Part shown: positions 1 to 10,693 of the stretch, piece after piece
Layout of the letters: each line of letters opens with the position of its first letter
Position numbering within the stretch: the stretch's first letter is position 1
Origin: Exobasidium rhododendri
Lineage: Eukaryota; Basidiomycota; Exobasidiomycetes; Exobasidiales; Exobasidiaceae
NCBI GenBank assembly: GCA_026210745.1
Contig: CP110632.1
Coordinates: 496,001 to 560,000 of the forward strand
DNA length: 64,000 bases
Reading direction: 5' to 3'
Notes under the pieces: model-generated
What the model saw: only the letters and a program-made list of their open reading frames with translations
What the model was told of the DNA's origin: nothing
The model's database searches: none
Position numbers and translations under genes: made by a program

Positions 1-1933
1 GCCATCTACACCGCCGTAGATGACTTGAGTGTCGTCTTTGGCGTCCGTCTTGACTACTTCTTCTACGGTCGTCTCATTTTCCTTTCCACCTACTTCGCTG
101 ATGTTTGCTTGCACCTTCTCTTCGCCTTTGGCATCCTCCAATTCTGCCTCCGCGTCATCGTCCCTTCGTCGGAACAAGCCAGGAACAACACTTTGTGCAA
201 CCCATCGCTCTCCCATCCAATCAATGACGACCGTTCCCAAAAGACAAATGCCTTCAACGTCGAGGTTGTTCAAGCATTTGATGCCCTGCACGTCCTTGCT
301 TACTGCTACATGAGCAGCTTCATCTCCTCCCATGTGTGGATAGATGTCTACACCATCTACTCCCTTGCTTATGAACAAGTTATTGACAATAAACATTTGA
401 GCCTCACTTTTGTCCATTGGGTTCATCGCCTGTACTTCACCGGCTGCTACTCTTGGAACAGCACGAGCGGCAGCTAAGGTGAATTCAGCGTAGACACGAT
501 TCAGGACTCGGTCCCTCATCAGACGCTCCGGTAAGGTGGACTTTGGTAACTCTCGAGTGGATTGAATCTCATCATTCCAGTCCCTCGTACCGTCTAACGT
601 ATCGACGGAAGTGGCTCCTGTAAGCAAGAAAGCACTTTGTGACCGCAGAAGATCGGCGGTGTGTGTGTACTTTCTGGCGAGCCATGGGTGACTAGGGAGA
701 CAGTTGCTCATAGGCACAACGGCAAAGTAGTCTCGCTGGGAAATAGGATCTTGAAACAATTTGGCAAAATTAGCCAAGAAGAGTGGTGAGATGCCACAGA
801 AGATGTCAAAGAGTGAGCTAGAAGAGTAGTCATCAGGTGACGCTCGCGGAGTCGGATCGAATCGACTGGTCGTAGACTTGTTGATGTAGAATCCCTGTGA
901 AGATGCCGTGATGGAGAGATGCTCTCCTTCCAACGTGATGGCTTGCAAATAGACGAAATGGCCTTGGGCTCGGAGATGGTGGGGTGGCGGGTTCCAAGCA
1001 GACACCGACATGTGTCGAAGACATTGAGGGAATGTACGATCTGAACGCATGACCTCCGGTATCAGTTGAGACATGTCGGACGACTTCCACGTCTTAAAGT
1101 CATCAAACTCGTGCCTTCGGATAGGCTCTGCTGCCTCCTTCTTCGTCGCTGCTAATTGCTTATCCTTCTTGCCTCCCTTGTGATTGACGTAATTTGCACT
1201 ATCTGATCTTGTGGTTTTCAGCTCCTCTTCCCATAGGTCCGCATTCTTGATCGCATCTTGAACGCTGATACCACCGTCGATCCCGATTGACGAAGGATCC
1301 GCCTGGCCTCCAGACAAGAGCTCTCTCAGTCTTTGAATGTGTGCACGAGCCTCAGCATCGTTGGATTGGACTGACGTTACGGGCGAGTCGCGAAATTGAG
1401 TTTATCGCTCGCAAGGGCAAGACCATCTGAAGGTTCACTCACCATGTGCGACGTGCAAGACTCGCTCCTCCTTGGGGACATCTTTGAAGATCTCTTGCAG
1501 TTCTGTCCACTCGTTTACTCTTTCACCTAGACGCCTTTTCCCTGCTCCATTAGATTGCGTCGCTTTGCTCGATGGCCGTCGAAAGCAGAAAGCACCTAGC
1601 CAGTATCCTTCCGGACTATCTGTGATAGTCACCCGTAATTCATTGAGCGACTCTTGCGGTGTGACGGCGACCTTAAGAGGGGAAGGGGTCTCTGGCAGAC
1701 CGGCAGCTGCATGACCAGCAGGTAGAAGGGGCCTTTTGGGAAGGTACAGTGACAGTTCAAATGGTTGTGCATCTGATTGTGGTTTCCAAAACAAAAGACA
1801 AGTCAATATGTCTGAATGCAAAGGCACATAACAACATCGTATATCACTCACCTGCATCCGCTTGAGAAGATGCTTCTTGATCTACAGGCAATTCTAGCGT
1901 GTCATCCTTTGCAACAGGCGCATCCGAAGCCAT
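1..1933 (-). CDS. CLU1: Clustered mitochondria protein CLU1/TIF31, N-terminal part (cut by window edge)
   Basis: CLU proteins are large cytosolic proteins that bind mRNAs for mitochondrial proteins and keep mitochondria distributed; the yeast form also associates with eIF3. Three exons are visible on the minus strand: 1852-1933, 1443-1772 and 1-1370, with introns of 79 and 72 nt and GTGAGT donors. The start is ATG at 1933. The ubiquitin-like N-terminal CLU domain is seen (LNELRVTITDSPEGYWLGAF, then NEWTELQEIF), followed by the usual helix AEARAHIQRLRELL. Further on, the central CLU domain shows MNPMDKSEAQMFIVNNLF, GVDIYPHMGGDEAAHVAV and the family stretch VEGICLLGTVVIDWMGERW, ending near VIYGGVDG at the left edge. 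The TPR half would lie outside the window. Family assignment is firm; exon ends are hand-derived. Confidence 0.9.
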
Positions 1934-2138
1934 GGCCGATATAAGAAATGCAAAGCGAGTTGAGCCGAATCTACAGTAGATCCTTGCAGGCTATGGGGTT
2001 TGGGTGAAGTGACAAGGGAGGATGGTGTTACCAAATCCCAGACAAGCGCCAATGCCCTTCCTTACTGACTTATACCTCCGGGGCGCATTGATGACCACTT
2101 TTTTTTCCCTCCATTTCTTCTCGGATCTCGAAAGGCGA

Positions 2139-2150
2139 GATCACGTGATC
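2139..2150. promoter_or_regulatory. 12-bp palindrome GATCACGTGATC with E-box core
   Basis: A perfect 12-bp inverted repeat centred on CACGTG lies about 206 bp upstream of the CLU1 start codon. CACGTG is the core bound by fungal bHLH regulators such as Cbf1 and Pho4. That it controls CLU1 is inference from position only. Confidence 0.4.
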
Positions 2151-2912
2151 GCGCCGCTCGAGCCAGACCGTCTCTCCTCGTCTCACTCATGTCCATCTTC
2201 AAGGCACTGCCTGTCCGTAATTAGGATGATCGTTTTCCCTGGGATCTGATGGATTTGATGTTCAATTGAATAGCAGCAAGGTGATCTTTCGCCGACCTGC
2301 CATAATGCCATAGGAGTGCGTGCAGATAGCTGGCGCAATCTTCGAGCGCAGAGCTCTTCGTAAAGCACGGCCCGCTATCAAATTTTCATACTGAATGGCA
2401 CGGGTCCTTGGCTGTAAGCGTGTATCGAGATCGCATTGAGAACAAGGGTGAAGCCTCGGCATTACCTAGCGAGAGCATAGACCCGAGAAAGCAATGCTGT
2501 AATCTCTTCTCTTCAGACGCTGAAAATTCACCATCTTCTCGTCAACTTCGTTCGACAAGTGTGAATCTGCACACCACTGCTATAGTGCCTGTCCTGCCAC
2601 AATGTGCTTCCCATCGAAGATCAGCCTCAAAATTCTGTTCTCTGACTCTTCTAGCCGCAAGAAGCTATGATGTACCATCCTCGACCAAAAAAATAGCTTT
2701 ACATTGACAGAGAGCTTATTCGATTCGCAAGACTATCCAGAATTTCTGCAAGAAAAGGAAACAAAAACTACAGCACCCAGGATTCCCGCGTGGTCCCCCA
2801 CCGCAGTACTGACTAGGCGATATCATGCTTGACTTCGCAGATCGGACGGGATGCGGTATTTTCATGATTCTATGGCCGTAGATGCTTGGATCCAACATTG
2901 CAAAAGATAAGT

Positions 2913-2958
2913 ACGCAAAATACGGTGCCATATCTACGCAAAGTACGGTGCCATATCT
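2913..2958. repeat. Tandem duplication of a 23-bp unit
   Basis: Two abutting copies, 2913-2935 and 2936-2958, are identical except at one base (A versus G at the eighth position). Each carries the segment TACGGTGCCATATCT. It lies in the gene-free block, far from either neighbouring start codon, and looks like a recent local duplication. Confidence 0.8.
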
Positions 2959-3613
2959 ATGCCATTCTATCTCGACGGCGCTATGATGATGACTAGAGAG
3001 ACGGTCGCAAGGTGAAATGGTAGCATGACGATCAAAGCGCACCACGTCTAGCCATGGATCCGCTTCCGGCCATCGTCGTTTGTAAGAAGAAATTTTGACT
3101 ACAGTACCTCACACCATCCGTTGCGTCGAACTTCCCATGTAGGATACAAGAACGTCTAGGCGATCCCAGCCCAGACATGGTTGGAACTTTGGCTCGAAGG
3201 AAGCCACGCGCCGTTGTATCCAAAATGCAGATATTATATTCGAGGGCGAACGAAGGCTCAAAGAACTTCAGCCTACAATTAAAAGAGTCGCTTAGAAATT
3301 GTCAAAATATCCTAAAGGGTTGGTGTAGTCCGGCGCAGCCCGGTTCGAAAGTTTTGACTTACTGCTGTCCAGCTGGAAAAGGCCCAATCGGCTAAGGAAG
3401 AGCGGATTCTGATTGTGTGTCGGTCTCGCTCTGTATTGGAGTTTTCGCGATTTTTTTCGTTTTCTTTTTCCTTTTTTCTTCCTCCTTCACTCAACCGTCA
3501 CTGAACTGGTCTTCCATCACACAGAATCTTGTGAATAGGCCCGTCTCCCCTTCTTTCACGACACTTTAGAACTTTATATCTTCCCTGCTAGACTCAGTAA
3601 AAGTCAATTCTAT

Positions 3614-3798
3614 GTGAGTAGTGAAGCAAAGCGATTGCGAAGGAAGAAGCAGAGGAAAAGAAGAAGTAGGCGATAAGGGGTGCTTTTCAGTGCAGTCGAG
3701 ATCGGGATCGATCGCGAAGGCTTACTGCTAGGCTGTCTTCTTCCTTACTCTCTCTTGTGTACGATTACTGATCCCAGCATCACTACTTCTTATCGCAG
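3614..3798 (+). other. Probable leader (5' UTR) intron of the ADP/ATP carrier gene
   Basis: A GTGAGTAG donor at 3614 and an acceptor TATCGCAG ending at 3798 frame a 185-nt intron that finishes six bases before the ATG at 3805. Size and place match the leader introns of the two ribosomal protein genes in this window. Transcript evidence is not available here. Confidence 0.5.
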
Positions 3799-3804
3799 TT
3801 CATC

Positions 3805-5014
3805 ATGGCCCCAGTAGCTGGAGGATCCGGTGCGGACCCTGCAAAGCAGGGAACCAAGAACCTTTCTGGTTTTTTGACTGAGTAAGTTTTCCTTGTTGCG
3901 ACGTTTAACAAAGACTGGCAGCGGTGCTCACACTCGCTTCTTTTGCTGCTCTCCAGTTTCATGATGGGTGGTGTTTCTGCTGCCGTCTCCAAGACCGCCG
4001 CTGCCCCCATTGAGCGAGTCAAGCTCCTCATCCAAAATCAAGATGAAATGATCAAGCAAGGTCGTTTGTCGACACCTTACAAGGGTATCGGCGAGTGCTT
4101 CTCTCGAACTTACAAACAAGAAGGTCTCGTTTCTCTCTGGAGAGGTAACACTGCCAACGTCATCCGGTGAGTCGTTTGCACAGCCCGTAGGTCTTCTCTT
4201 GCTTACATTTCTATTTTCCTCCTACGTTCCCTCCTCTAGATACTTCCCCACTCAAGCGTTGAACTTTGCTTTCAAGGACTTCTTCAAGTCATTGTTCAAG
4301 GTACCCAAGTCTGCCCCATACGTGAAGCGTGAGTAGATTTTGCGTTACATGACGTATCTTTGTCTGGAAGACTGAAGCGCGAGACTTACAACTTTTACTT
4401 CTATTCCTTTCTCGATCTTTTCAGAATTGGGAGCTAACTTGGCTTCCGGTGGTGCTGCTGGTGCCTCTTCCCTCCTCTTCGTCTACTCTCTTGATTACGC
4501 CCGTACTCGTCTTGCCAACGACGCCAAGTCTTCCAAGGGAGGTGGTGAACGTCAATTCAACGGATTGGTCGACGTTTACAGAAAGACCCTGAAGACCGAC
4601 GGTATTGCCGGTCTTTACCGTGGATTTGTTCCCTCAGTCGTCGGAATCATCGTTTACCGTGGTCTTTACTTTGGAATGTACGACTCTCTTAAGCCCGTTC
4701 TTCTTACCGGAAGCCTCGAAGGAAACTTCTTGGCCTCTTTCTTGCTTGGTTGGGTTGTTACTACTGGTTCAGGTTTGGCCTCGTACCCATTGGACACTAT
4801 CCGTCGTCGTATGATGATGACGTCCGGTGGAAAGGTTCACTACAAGAACATGTTGGAAGCTGGACGAGTCATTGTCGCTTCCGAAGGTACAAAGTCACTC
4901 TTCAAGGGAGCTGGTGCCAATATCTTGCGAGGAATTGCTGGTGCCGGTGTCTTGTCTGGATACGACAAGATGCAAGAGCTCATGTTCGGAAAGGTTTACG
5001 CTGGTGGTGCATAG
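3805..5014 (+). CDS. AAC: Mitochondrial ADP/ATP carrier
   Basis: This inner-membrane carrier swaps cytosolic ADP for matrix ATP. Four exons (3805-3881, 3957-4166, 4240-4328, 4425-5014) give 321 residues, the usual size for the family. Introns are 75, 73 and 96 nt. All three carrier repeats are seen, with signature starts [19 protein letters not shown] and YPLDTIRRR. The run RRRMMM, diagnostic for ADP/ATP carriers, is present near residue 250, in IRRRMMM. The start is the first ATG after the probable leader intron. The coding sequence is rich in C- and T-ending codons, as expected for a strongly expressed gene. No oddity was seen and the call is firm. Confidence 0.97.
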
Positions 5015-5403
5015 ACGATGACGATGAAGCACAGGATTCCAAGTTAGAAGAGCGACGTGAAGGGAATGCGGTGGGAGGAAAAGCGACGAGCTGCAAGACT
5101 CTTCTACCTCGACTGATTTGGATTGGATTCTTTGCTTCTTCCATTTCCATCGCTTCCTACTGCTATCTTCTATCCGGAAGTCCATTAACTTCTTTTTGTC
5201 TTGTTACTCTCGCCCTCTTTCCCTTTCTATTACACTCTTTCTTTTCCTGTGATCATTTACTTCAAAAAAACATTTCTCGGAATTCTAATTGGTGTTTATT
5301 TTCTCACGGATTCACTTAGAAACCTGGCGCTGAGGAATCGTGACGTCGAAAAAGAGACTTGGATGAGAAGGTATAGTAATTCAGAGACAGAGATAGAGAG
5401 AGG
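5015..5403. other. Tail-to-tail spacer with both 3' UTRs
   Basis: The 388 bases between two convergent stop codons are T/C-rich and hold no open frame of note. They probably carry the 3' ends of the carrier transcript and of the facing gene. Confidence 0.5.
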
Positions 5404-8055
5404 CTAGGATACAACCATGCGTGATTCATTCGTGAACTGCTCCTCGACGATCAAGATGACGCCGTTGGGCATGTCCTTCAGCATTCCCCTTTCTCGGTCA
5501 GCATCAGACGTAAGCAGCAAAGCTTCGGCTTTACTTTGACGGGTAGCAATCTCGGTCCGTATTCCCAATCTCGCCAAAGCTAGCGATTCGGGTTCGGTCG
5601 CAGGAATGCCGGTGATTCCCCTCCTACGCTGACTATTTGTTCGAGCCACCAGGAGAGTAGGCAAGGGAACATTGGCTGAGTCAGCTATGATGAACGATTT
5701 GGCAGACGATGATCGACTTGAAAAAGAAATCTCATCGCTACTTTTGCTCTGTTGAGGAAGAGAAGTAAACGCAACCTTGTTTCTGACTTGACGTGGAGGA
5801 GAGTCATGTCTCAAAAGCGATGGACAACTCTCGTTCTGAGCAGATCGAATCAGGATTGATGGTGGAGTTCCTCTCCTCATTTGTTGCTCCTTTCTTCTGG
5901 CAGCAGCAGCTTCTTCTCGCTCTTCTTGCTCAGCTTCTGCTATGTTGATCGCATTATTCCGAAGAAAGTCCGCCTTTGCTCGACAAGCTTCGCGCAGTTG
6001 TGACATTGCCTTGGAGCTCAATCGTTGAGTGGAGGTCAGGTCTACCTCAGATTGACTACTTGCAAGCATGCTTGGTTTAGGTGTATCGACGAAGGAAACA
6101 CTGAGAGCATGCTTTCGAACACGCTTCACAACGGTCGGCTTCTCTTGTTCTTCTACTTCTTCCTTCTTGAGAGCTGGAAGTGAGCAATCCGATTCTGGCG
6201 TAGCACTTCTTGGACTGACGGAGGAGCTGCTGCTGCTACTACTGTTGCTGCTTTTCACCGTGGCAGACATACTGGATGCCCAAGATTCTGCTCGGCGTTT
6301 CGAGATGGTAGTGATAGAGGAGGCACGAATCTGTTCATGGTGAGCTAGCTTTACGTCCACTCCGCCAAAGAACGACGTGGCCGAGCGGACGTATGCTCGA
6401 GGTCTCTCCAAGATCGAACTCGATGAGGAAGAAGATGGCAGCATTGGATGTGAAAGAGGTAGGAAGGAATCATCCGTGGTGACTGATGAATGAGGCTCGA
6501 TGCTGGATTGTTCTAGTACGGGGGAAGCAGCAAAACCAATAGGAGTAGCAGGAAAGTAGCCTAATTCAGGTGTCGTCAAGGCAGGACTGAATGTGTTTCC
6601 GTTGAAGCCACAATCGACTTCCTGCGTTTGCAACGGGGATGAAGCTTGAGCTTGTTCATCAAATTGTTCACCATCGAGAATGTAGCTGAATTCATGCAAC
6701 AAATTGGGCGAATCAACTGGACTGGAGATGATGACGCTGCCAGTCGACTTGTCGCCCAGCCGCTCTTCTTGTAGAGCAAGTCCTCCAACAAAGAGGCTCT
6801 CAACATCGACTTGGTTGCTGCTCCACTTGAATGAGGGAGACAGATCAATAGCTTCGTGGCTCAGAGTAGAGGTGGCACAAGTGGAAGGACTGTTCGACGC
6901 TGAATTACTGGATGACTGACTGAAACAATGAAGGTTTGCAAAGTCGAGAGCAGACAAAGCACCGTGCATGATTGGACTACTGTTGGCAGATACGTTTGTA
7001 GAAGCACCTGCAGAATGTTGACTGAAAGAACGGACAAACGAGGAGGAAGTCGGGAGCCAGAATTCGGATTCATCTTCGTACTGGTCCTCGTCCTCGTCCG
7101 CCCCTTCCTGTGTCGTTTCCTCTTGATCGTCGTCGCAGTCTTTGTGGCTCCAGCTGCTTCCAATCTCGGCTTCCTCCCCGTTGAAGTGCGTCGAAGCCAG
7201 TCGAGTCATTGGTGCCGAGCCATTGGCAGCAACGACTTGACGAACATGTCTTGAAGCCGTCGTTTTCTCCTCTTGAGCACTCGTCGAGAAGTCTTGCGTA
7301 GTGGTATGGCAGTAGACATCGGACGAAGCACGAGTCGACTTAAGGGGTGAAGACCAAGCATACTGGTCACCCAATCCACAAGCGTATGCCATTTGCTCCG
7401 CTAGACTAGGCGCGCAATCTTCCGGCGAGGGGACTCTTGATTCGAAGTCAAAGAGATGAAGAGGTGGAGAGTCTCTTGCATCACAATTCAAAAGAAGCAG
7501 ACTGTCTCGCAGCCTTCCAATCTTGTCCTTTTCATCCTGCACACTGCAATCACGATAGTAGCGATCGTGACGTGGAGCTGACATGTACGGGAAAGGATAC
7601 TCGTCTGGTTCTTGCTCTGGGCTGTTGTCATCAACGAATATCGAGTAGGCAGGTGGAGGAGGAGCAGGAGCGGAAAAGACTCTGCGAGTGTAAATTGGCA
7701 ATTGAAGATGCGTAGGCTTAGTCCGCCTGCTTGTCTTGCTTGCATTATCGATCCCCAAGCCTTGTAGCTCTACCTTGCTCTTTACGTCTACGCAATTGGA
7801 CTCCCATGTTTCGACTGCCTTACTGATCACAGCCATTTTTGCGGAGACTGCTCTGGGTCTACTGTACGACAGCGGTCTTGTCAATCCTGCCCTAGTTGGT
7901 GGACAGGGAAAGTCATTGTAGATTCTCTTCGAGCCGTCGATTTCTTCGTCGAATTCATCTGAGTACACTGAAGTGGAAGGAGACCAGCCTTGACTTCCTA
8001 AAAGACCTGGTGAACAAAGGCCTGGTGAGGTTAGAGCGATTCCGTATTCCTCCAT
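5404..8055 (-). CDS. Unrecognised 883-residue serine-rich protein
   Basis: A single open frame on the minus strand. ATG at 8055 is the first methionine; the frame is also open 12 codons further upstream but has no ATG there. I do not recognise a domain. The protein is rich in Ser, Pro and acidic residues and looks largely disordered, with an acidic patch near residue 330 and a serine run near residue 610. The one ordered-looking part is a charged helix near residues 700-750, starting at LSSKAMSQLREACRAKADFL and continuing through an E/A/R-rich stretch, possibly a short coiled coil. Several SP/TP sites suggest phosphorylation. The length of the open frame argues strongly that it is real. A regulatory or scaffold role would be a guess. 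Confidence 0.72.
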   Translation of the reverse strand: MEEYGIALTSPGLCSPGLLGSQGWSPSTSVYSDEFDEEIDGSKRIYNDFPCPPTRAGLTRPLSYSRPRAVSAKMAVISKAVETWESNCVDVKSKVELQGLGIDNASKTSRRTKPTHLQLPIYTRRVFSAPAPPPPAYSIFVDDNSPEQEPDEYPFPYMSAPRHDRYYRDCSVQDEKDKIGRLRDSLLLLNCDARDSPPLHLFDFESRVPSPEDCAPSLAEQMAYACGLGDQYAWSSPLKSTRASSDVYCHTTTQDFSTSAQEEKTTASRHVRQVVAANGSAPMTRLASTHFNGEEAEIGSSWSHKDCDDDQEETTQEGADEDEDQYEDESEFWLPTSSSFVRSFSQHSAGASTNVSANSSPIMHGALSALDFANLHCFSQSSSNSASNSPSTCATSTLSHEAIDLSPSFKWSSNQVDVESLFVGGLALQEERLGDKSTGSVIISSPVDSPNLLHEFSYILDGEQFDEQAQASSPLQTQEVDCGFNGNTFSPALTTPELGYFPATPIGFAASPVLEQSSIEPHSSVTTDDSFLPLSHPMLPSSSSSSSILERPRAYVRSATSFFGGVDVKLAHHEQIRASSITTISKRRAESWASSMSATVKSSNSSSSSSSSVSPRSATPESDCSLPALKKEEVEEQEKPTVVKRVRKHALSVSFVDTPKPSMLASSQSEVDLTSTQRLSSKAMSQLREACRAKADFLRNNAINIAEAEQEEREEAAAARRKEQQMRRGTPPSILIRSAQNESCPSLLRHDSPPRQVRNKVAFTSLPQQSKSSDEISFSSRSSSAKSFIIADSANVPLPTLLVARTNSQRRRGITGIPATEPESLALARLGIRTEIATRQSKAEALLLTSDADRERGMLKDMPNGVILIVEEQFTNESRMVVS

Positions 8056-8657
8056 ATTATGGCGTTTGGCCGACCCCGATTGGAAACACAAGTAGAAAAA
8101 TAGGCAAAGCGATGGTAAGAGAAAGGGAGTAAAGGGTTATTGGTCTACCAGAGACCAGAAGAGGGAGATGAAAAGGAAAGCGGGGAGACGAGAAAGGAGA
8201 ATAGAAACGGGAAGTGGCAGTGGCTAGCACTGATGGGGTAGAAAGAGAAGGGATGAGTCCAAGGCCAGTCATAATGTAGACTTCTGCGCCTGCTACCATG
8301 CGAATCCGCACTAGGCTCGCTTTAGATCTTCGTCAACCATCGTGATCTGCCAAGTATCGAGTGGCCAAAGTGACATGTTGCGTTCGGCAGTGTTGGTCTT
8401 GCATTAAACTTCTAAGTTAAAATGAGCCGCGTTGAGTGCGGATTGAAATTTCGGACGCTTCACAGGGAGAGCGCTCGAGATCAGCCACGTGCTGCGTCAG
8501 GATTTCACTCACTCATACTCTCTCCGTCCCCAGCGATCATTGTCGGGAATTCTCTCTTTGTGGATTTTTAATTGGCAAATGAGGCGCCTAAATACAAGAT
8601 GATAAGAGACAAAACAGAGAGAGTGTGTAGCAAAGATGGTGATGATTGATCGACCTC
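8056..8657. other. Intergenic region, promoter of the 883-residue gene
   Basis: This holds the upstream side of the 883-residue gene and the 3' side of the uL13 gene, both on the minus strand. It contains a CACGTG core near 8486 and purine-rich runs near 8120-8210. I see no gene in it. Confidence 0.5.
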
Positions 8658-9420
8658 TTATAGACCATAAGGTTGCAACTTGGAGTTGACGTCCTTGAGA
8701 CCAGGTCCTGCAGCAGTGATAGCAGCAGCACGCTTCTTGGTAAGGGCCACCTTTCGCTCTTGGTATGCTTGTTGTTTGACCTTTCTCTTTTCTTCCAACT
8801 TGTCCACCACCGTCTCGTATTTCCATCCAACTTCAGTCGAGATTCTCTTCAGTGTAGCGAACTTACGGCCGGGCTTCAATCGGAGGATTCGGAGGGCGTG
8901 AGGGACGACTTGCTTCTTCTTTCGGTCAAAGGGAGGTGGGACACCTTCGTACACCTTGAGTCTCTCTAGGGCTGCAGCACCTCGAGCAGTCTTGTGGGGA
9001 ACCATTCCTCTGACAGCCTTCCATAGGATTCGGGATGGTCGTCGTTCGTGGAAAGGACCAGCTTTGGTGGGGTTGACCAAATGCCTCTTGTTCAAGTAGG
9101 CGTGGTACTTTAACTGCAAGTGACAAAGCAATTGATACTAAATTAGTGCCTGTTCCTTATGCCATCGCAACGTCACTTTTGCCCTCTACAATTGCACATA
9201 TGAGATTGTACCCCGTTTCTTCGCTGCCTGGAAGCTTCCATCTACACTGCGCCGCAATGCTCACCTTATTACGGAAGAATGAGCCTGATACGTTGATGAG
9301 TTCGCATCGGACTACCGTTACCTTCTGTCCAGAGAGGACTTGCTTGGCCAAGACGGAGGCCAGTCGACCAAGGAGGTGACCTTTTCCGTCGATGATCACA
9401 ACTCCAGATGTGTTGTTCAT
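8658..9420 (-). CDS. RPL16: 60S ribosomal protein uL13 (L16/L13A)
   Basis: A component of the large ribosomal subunit. Two coding exons, 9265-9420 and 8658-9113, give 203 residues, close to the yeast protein. Family hallmarks are [20 protein letters not shown] near the N terminus, SGSFFRNK then LKYHAYLNK across the splice, [20 protein letters not shown], and [15 protein letters not shown]. The internal intron is 151 nt. A second intron probably lies in the leader (9447-9630), with donor GTAAGC and acceptor ACCACCAG, ending 26 bases before the ATG. The frame is open upstream of ATG 9420 as far as 9447, but that matches the leader exon and adds nothing known from the family. Confidence 0.97.
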
Positions 9421-9446
9421 GGTGTCGCTGTCCTTGAAGTGCTTCA

Positions 9447-9946
9447 CTGGTGGTTGGAAAAGAGAATCGACGCTTTCTGTAGCAGACTACTACAATCAGA
9501 CGGGCAAGTGTGCCTCCAACTCTGGGAACTTTGGAGAATTACTGATCAGGCTTTCGACTGGACGCGCGTGGCACAGTCCGCCCTCTTTTCGCGCCGCAGT
9601 CTCAGTTTTCCTCACTATGAAGTGGCTTACCTAATCTATCTAACTAGAGGGAGGCCCTATAAGCAAAAGCGCGACCCGCCAAGTTTGGTCTGGGAAATTC
9701 AAGCAATCATTCGGCCAGATTTTCTCTCGGACTCGCTGTTGCTTTCTTTACATCAACATCGACATACAGCAAGGTAAGCATTTGGTGACATGATTCGTCG
9801 CAAGCAGTGGGGCACAGTGGGAGGAGCAATCCGCTTGGTGGGGATGTTGACCTTTAAGAAGGAACGGATGACCTGCCGTATGGAGGCTGCGAGGCAACTT
9901 GGTAAGAAGTTCTTTTGGCTAACGCCTCCTCTTTGTCGAATCATCA
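9447..9946. promoter_or_regulatory. Shared divergent promoter of uL13 and eL32, with paired leader introns
   Basis: The two ribosomal protein genes point away from each other. Probable leader introns lie at 9447-9630 (minus, 184 nt) and 9774-9946 (plus, 173 nt). The shared core promoter is thus only about 140 bases, 9631-9773. It holds the segment GGCCCTATAAG near 9652. The eL32 leader intron shows donor GTAAGC, a CTAAC branch-like site near 9919 and acceptor ATCATCAG. Transcription starts are inferred, not seen. Confidence 0.55.
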
Positions 9947-9960
9947 GGTAGACGATCAAG

Positions 9961-10493
9961 ATGCCTGCTACTAAAGTCCCGATTGTCAAGAAGCGAACGA
10001 AGGCCTTCAAGCGTCATCACTCCGACAGATATGACCGACTATCTCGAAGCACCTGGAGAAAGCCCAAGGGTATCGACTCTTGTGTCCGAAGAAGATTCAG
10101 GGGAAGACCTTCTATGCCCAAGATTGGTTACGGAAGCAACAAGAAGACCCGCCACTTGATGCCCAACGGATACAGACGCTTGGTGGTATCGAACCCCAAG
10201 GATGTCGAGCTTCTCCTAATGTGAGTTTTCTTTTGCAATGAGGAGAGTTATGCACTTTTGAAGTATGGGAGGAGGGAGCGTTGGAAGACCGGTAATGGAT
10301 GCTCGATAGTATAAAAGAAGGTTCTCTCGATCTGACATGATTGTGATACTATTGCAGGCACAACGCTTCATACGCCGCCGAGATCGCCCACAACGTCAGC
10401 AGCAAGAAGCGCATCGAGATTTTGGAAAAGGCAAAGATTCTCGGAGTAAAGGTTACCAACGCTCACGCACGAGTCCGCGCAGAGGAGGCATAA
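9961..10493 (+). CDS. RPL32: 60S ribosomal protein eL32
   Basis: A component of the large ribosomal subunit. Exons 9961-10220 and 10358-10493 give 131 residues, the normal length. The family is plain from [49 protein letters not shown] and the C-terminal [20 protein letters not shown]. The coding intron is 137 nt with donor GTGAGT and acceptor ATTGCAG, splitting a Met codon. It is divergently paired with uL13, which should help the two proteins to be made in step. Confidence 0.97.
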
Positions 10494-10693
10494 GCGACGA
10501 TCGACTTTTATCATGGTCGACAGAAACGCATACATATCTCTTTTGTGCCATCACTGTGCGCACTCGCCTGCCGTTTGTTCAGTTATCTTCCCATCATGTA
10601 TTACAAACGTTAAGAAGAGGCTTTTCAATCTTACATTGTTATGATTCGAGATTTTTGGGTATTACGAGGTTCTGGGAAGGAGGATGCTGTTGT

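Larger units (their letters stand above)
1934..3804. other. Gene-free intergenic stretch between CLU1 and the ADP/ATP carrier
   Basis: No convincing reading frame lies in this 1.9 kb: the longest open stretches lack an ATG or any family resemblance. It holds the CLU1 promoter side (an E-box palindrome near 2139-2150), a 23-bp tandem duplication at 2913-2958, a long T/C tract at about 3448-3489, and the leader of the carrier gene. That leader has a likely intron at 3614-3798. Confidence 0.6.

Noticed and set aside
25-477. Plus-strand open frame of 150 codons at the left edge
   Set aside because: It is the antisense shadow of the CLU1 exon; the minus frame gives clear CLU sequence.
2408-2707. 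Plus-strand open frame of 99 codons
   Set aside because: It begins at a TTG, has no ATG, no family likeness and no codon character.
3319-3358. A tRNA-like pair of boxes (TGGTGTAGTCCGG and GGTTCGAAA)
   Set aside because: The two boxes are only about eight bases apart, too close for a tRNA, and no acceptor stem pairs around them. Probably chance.
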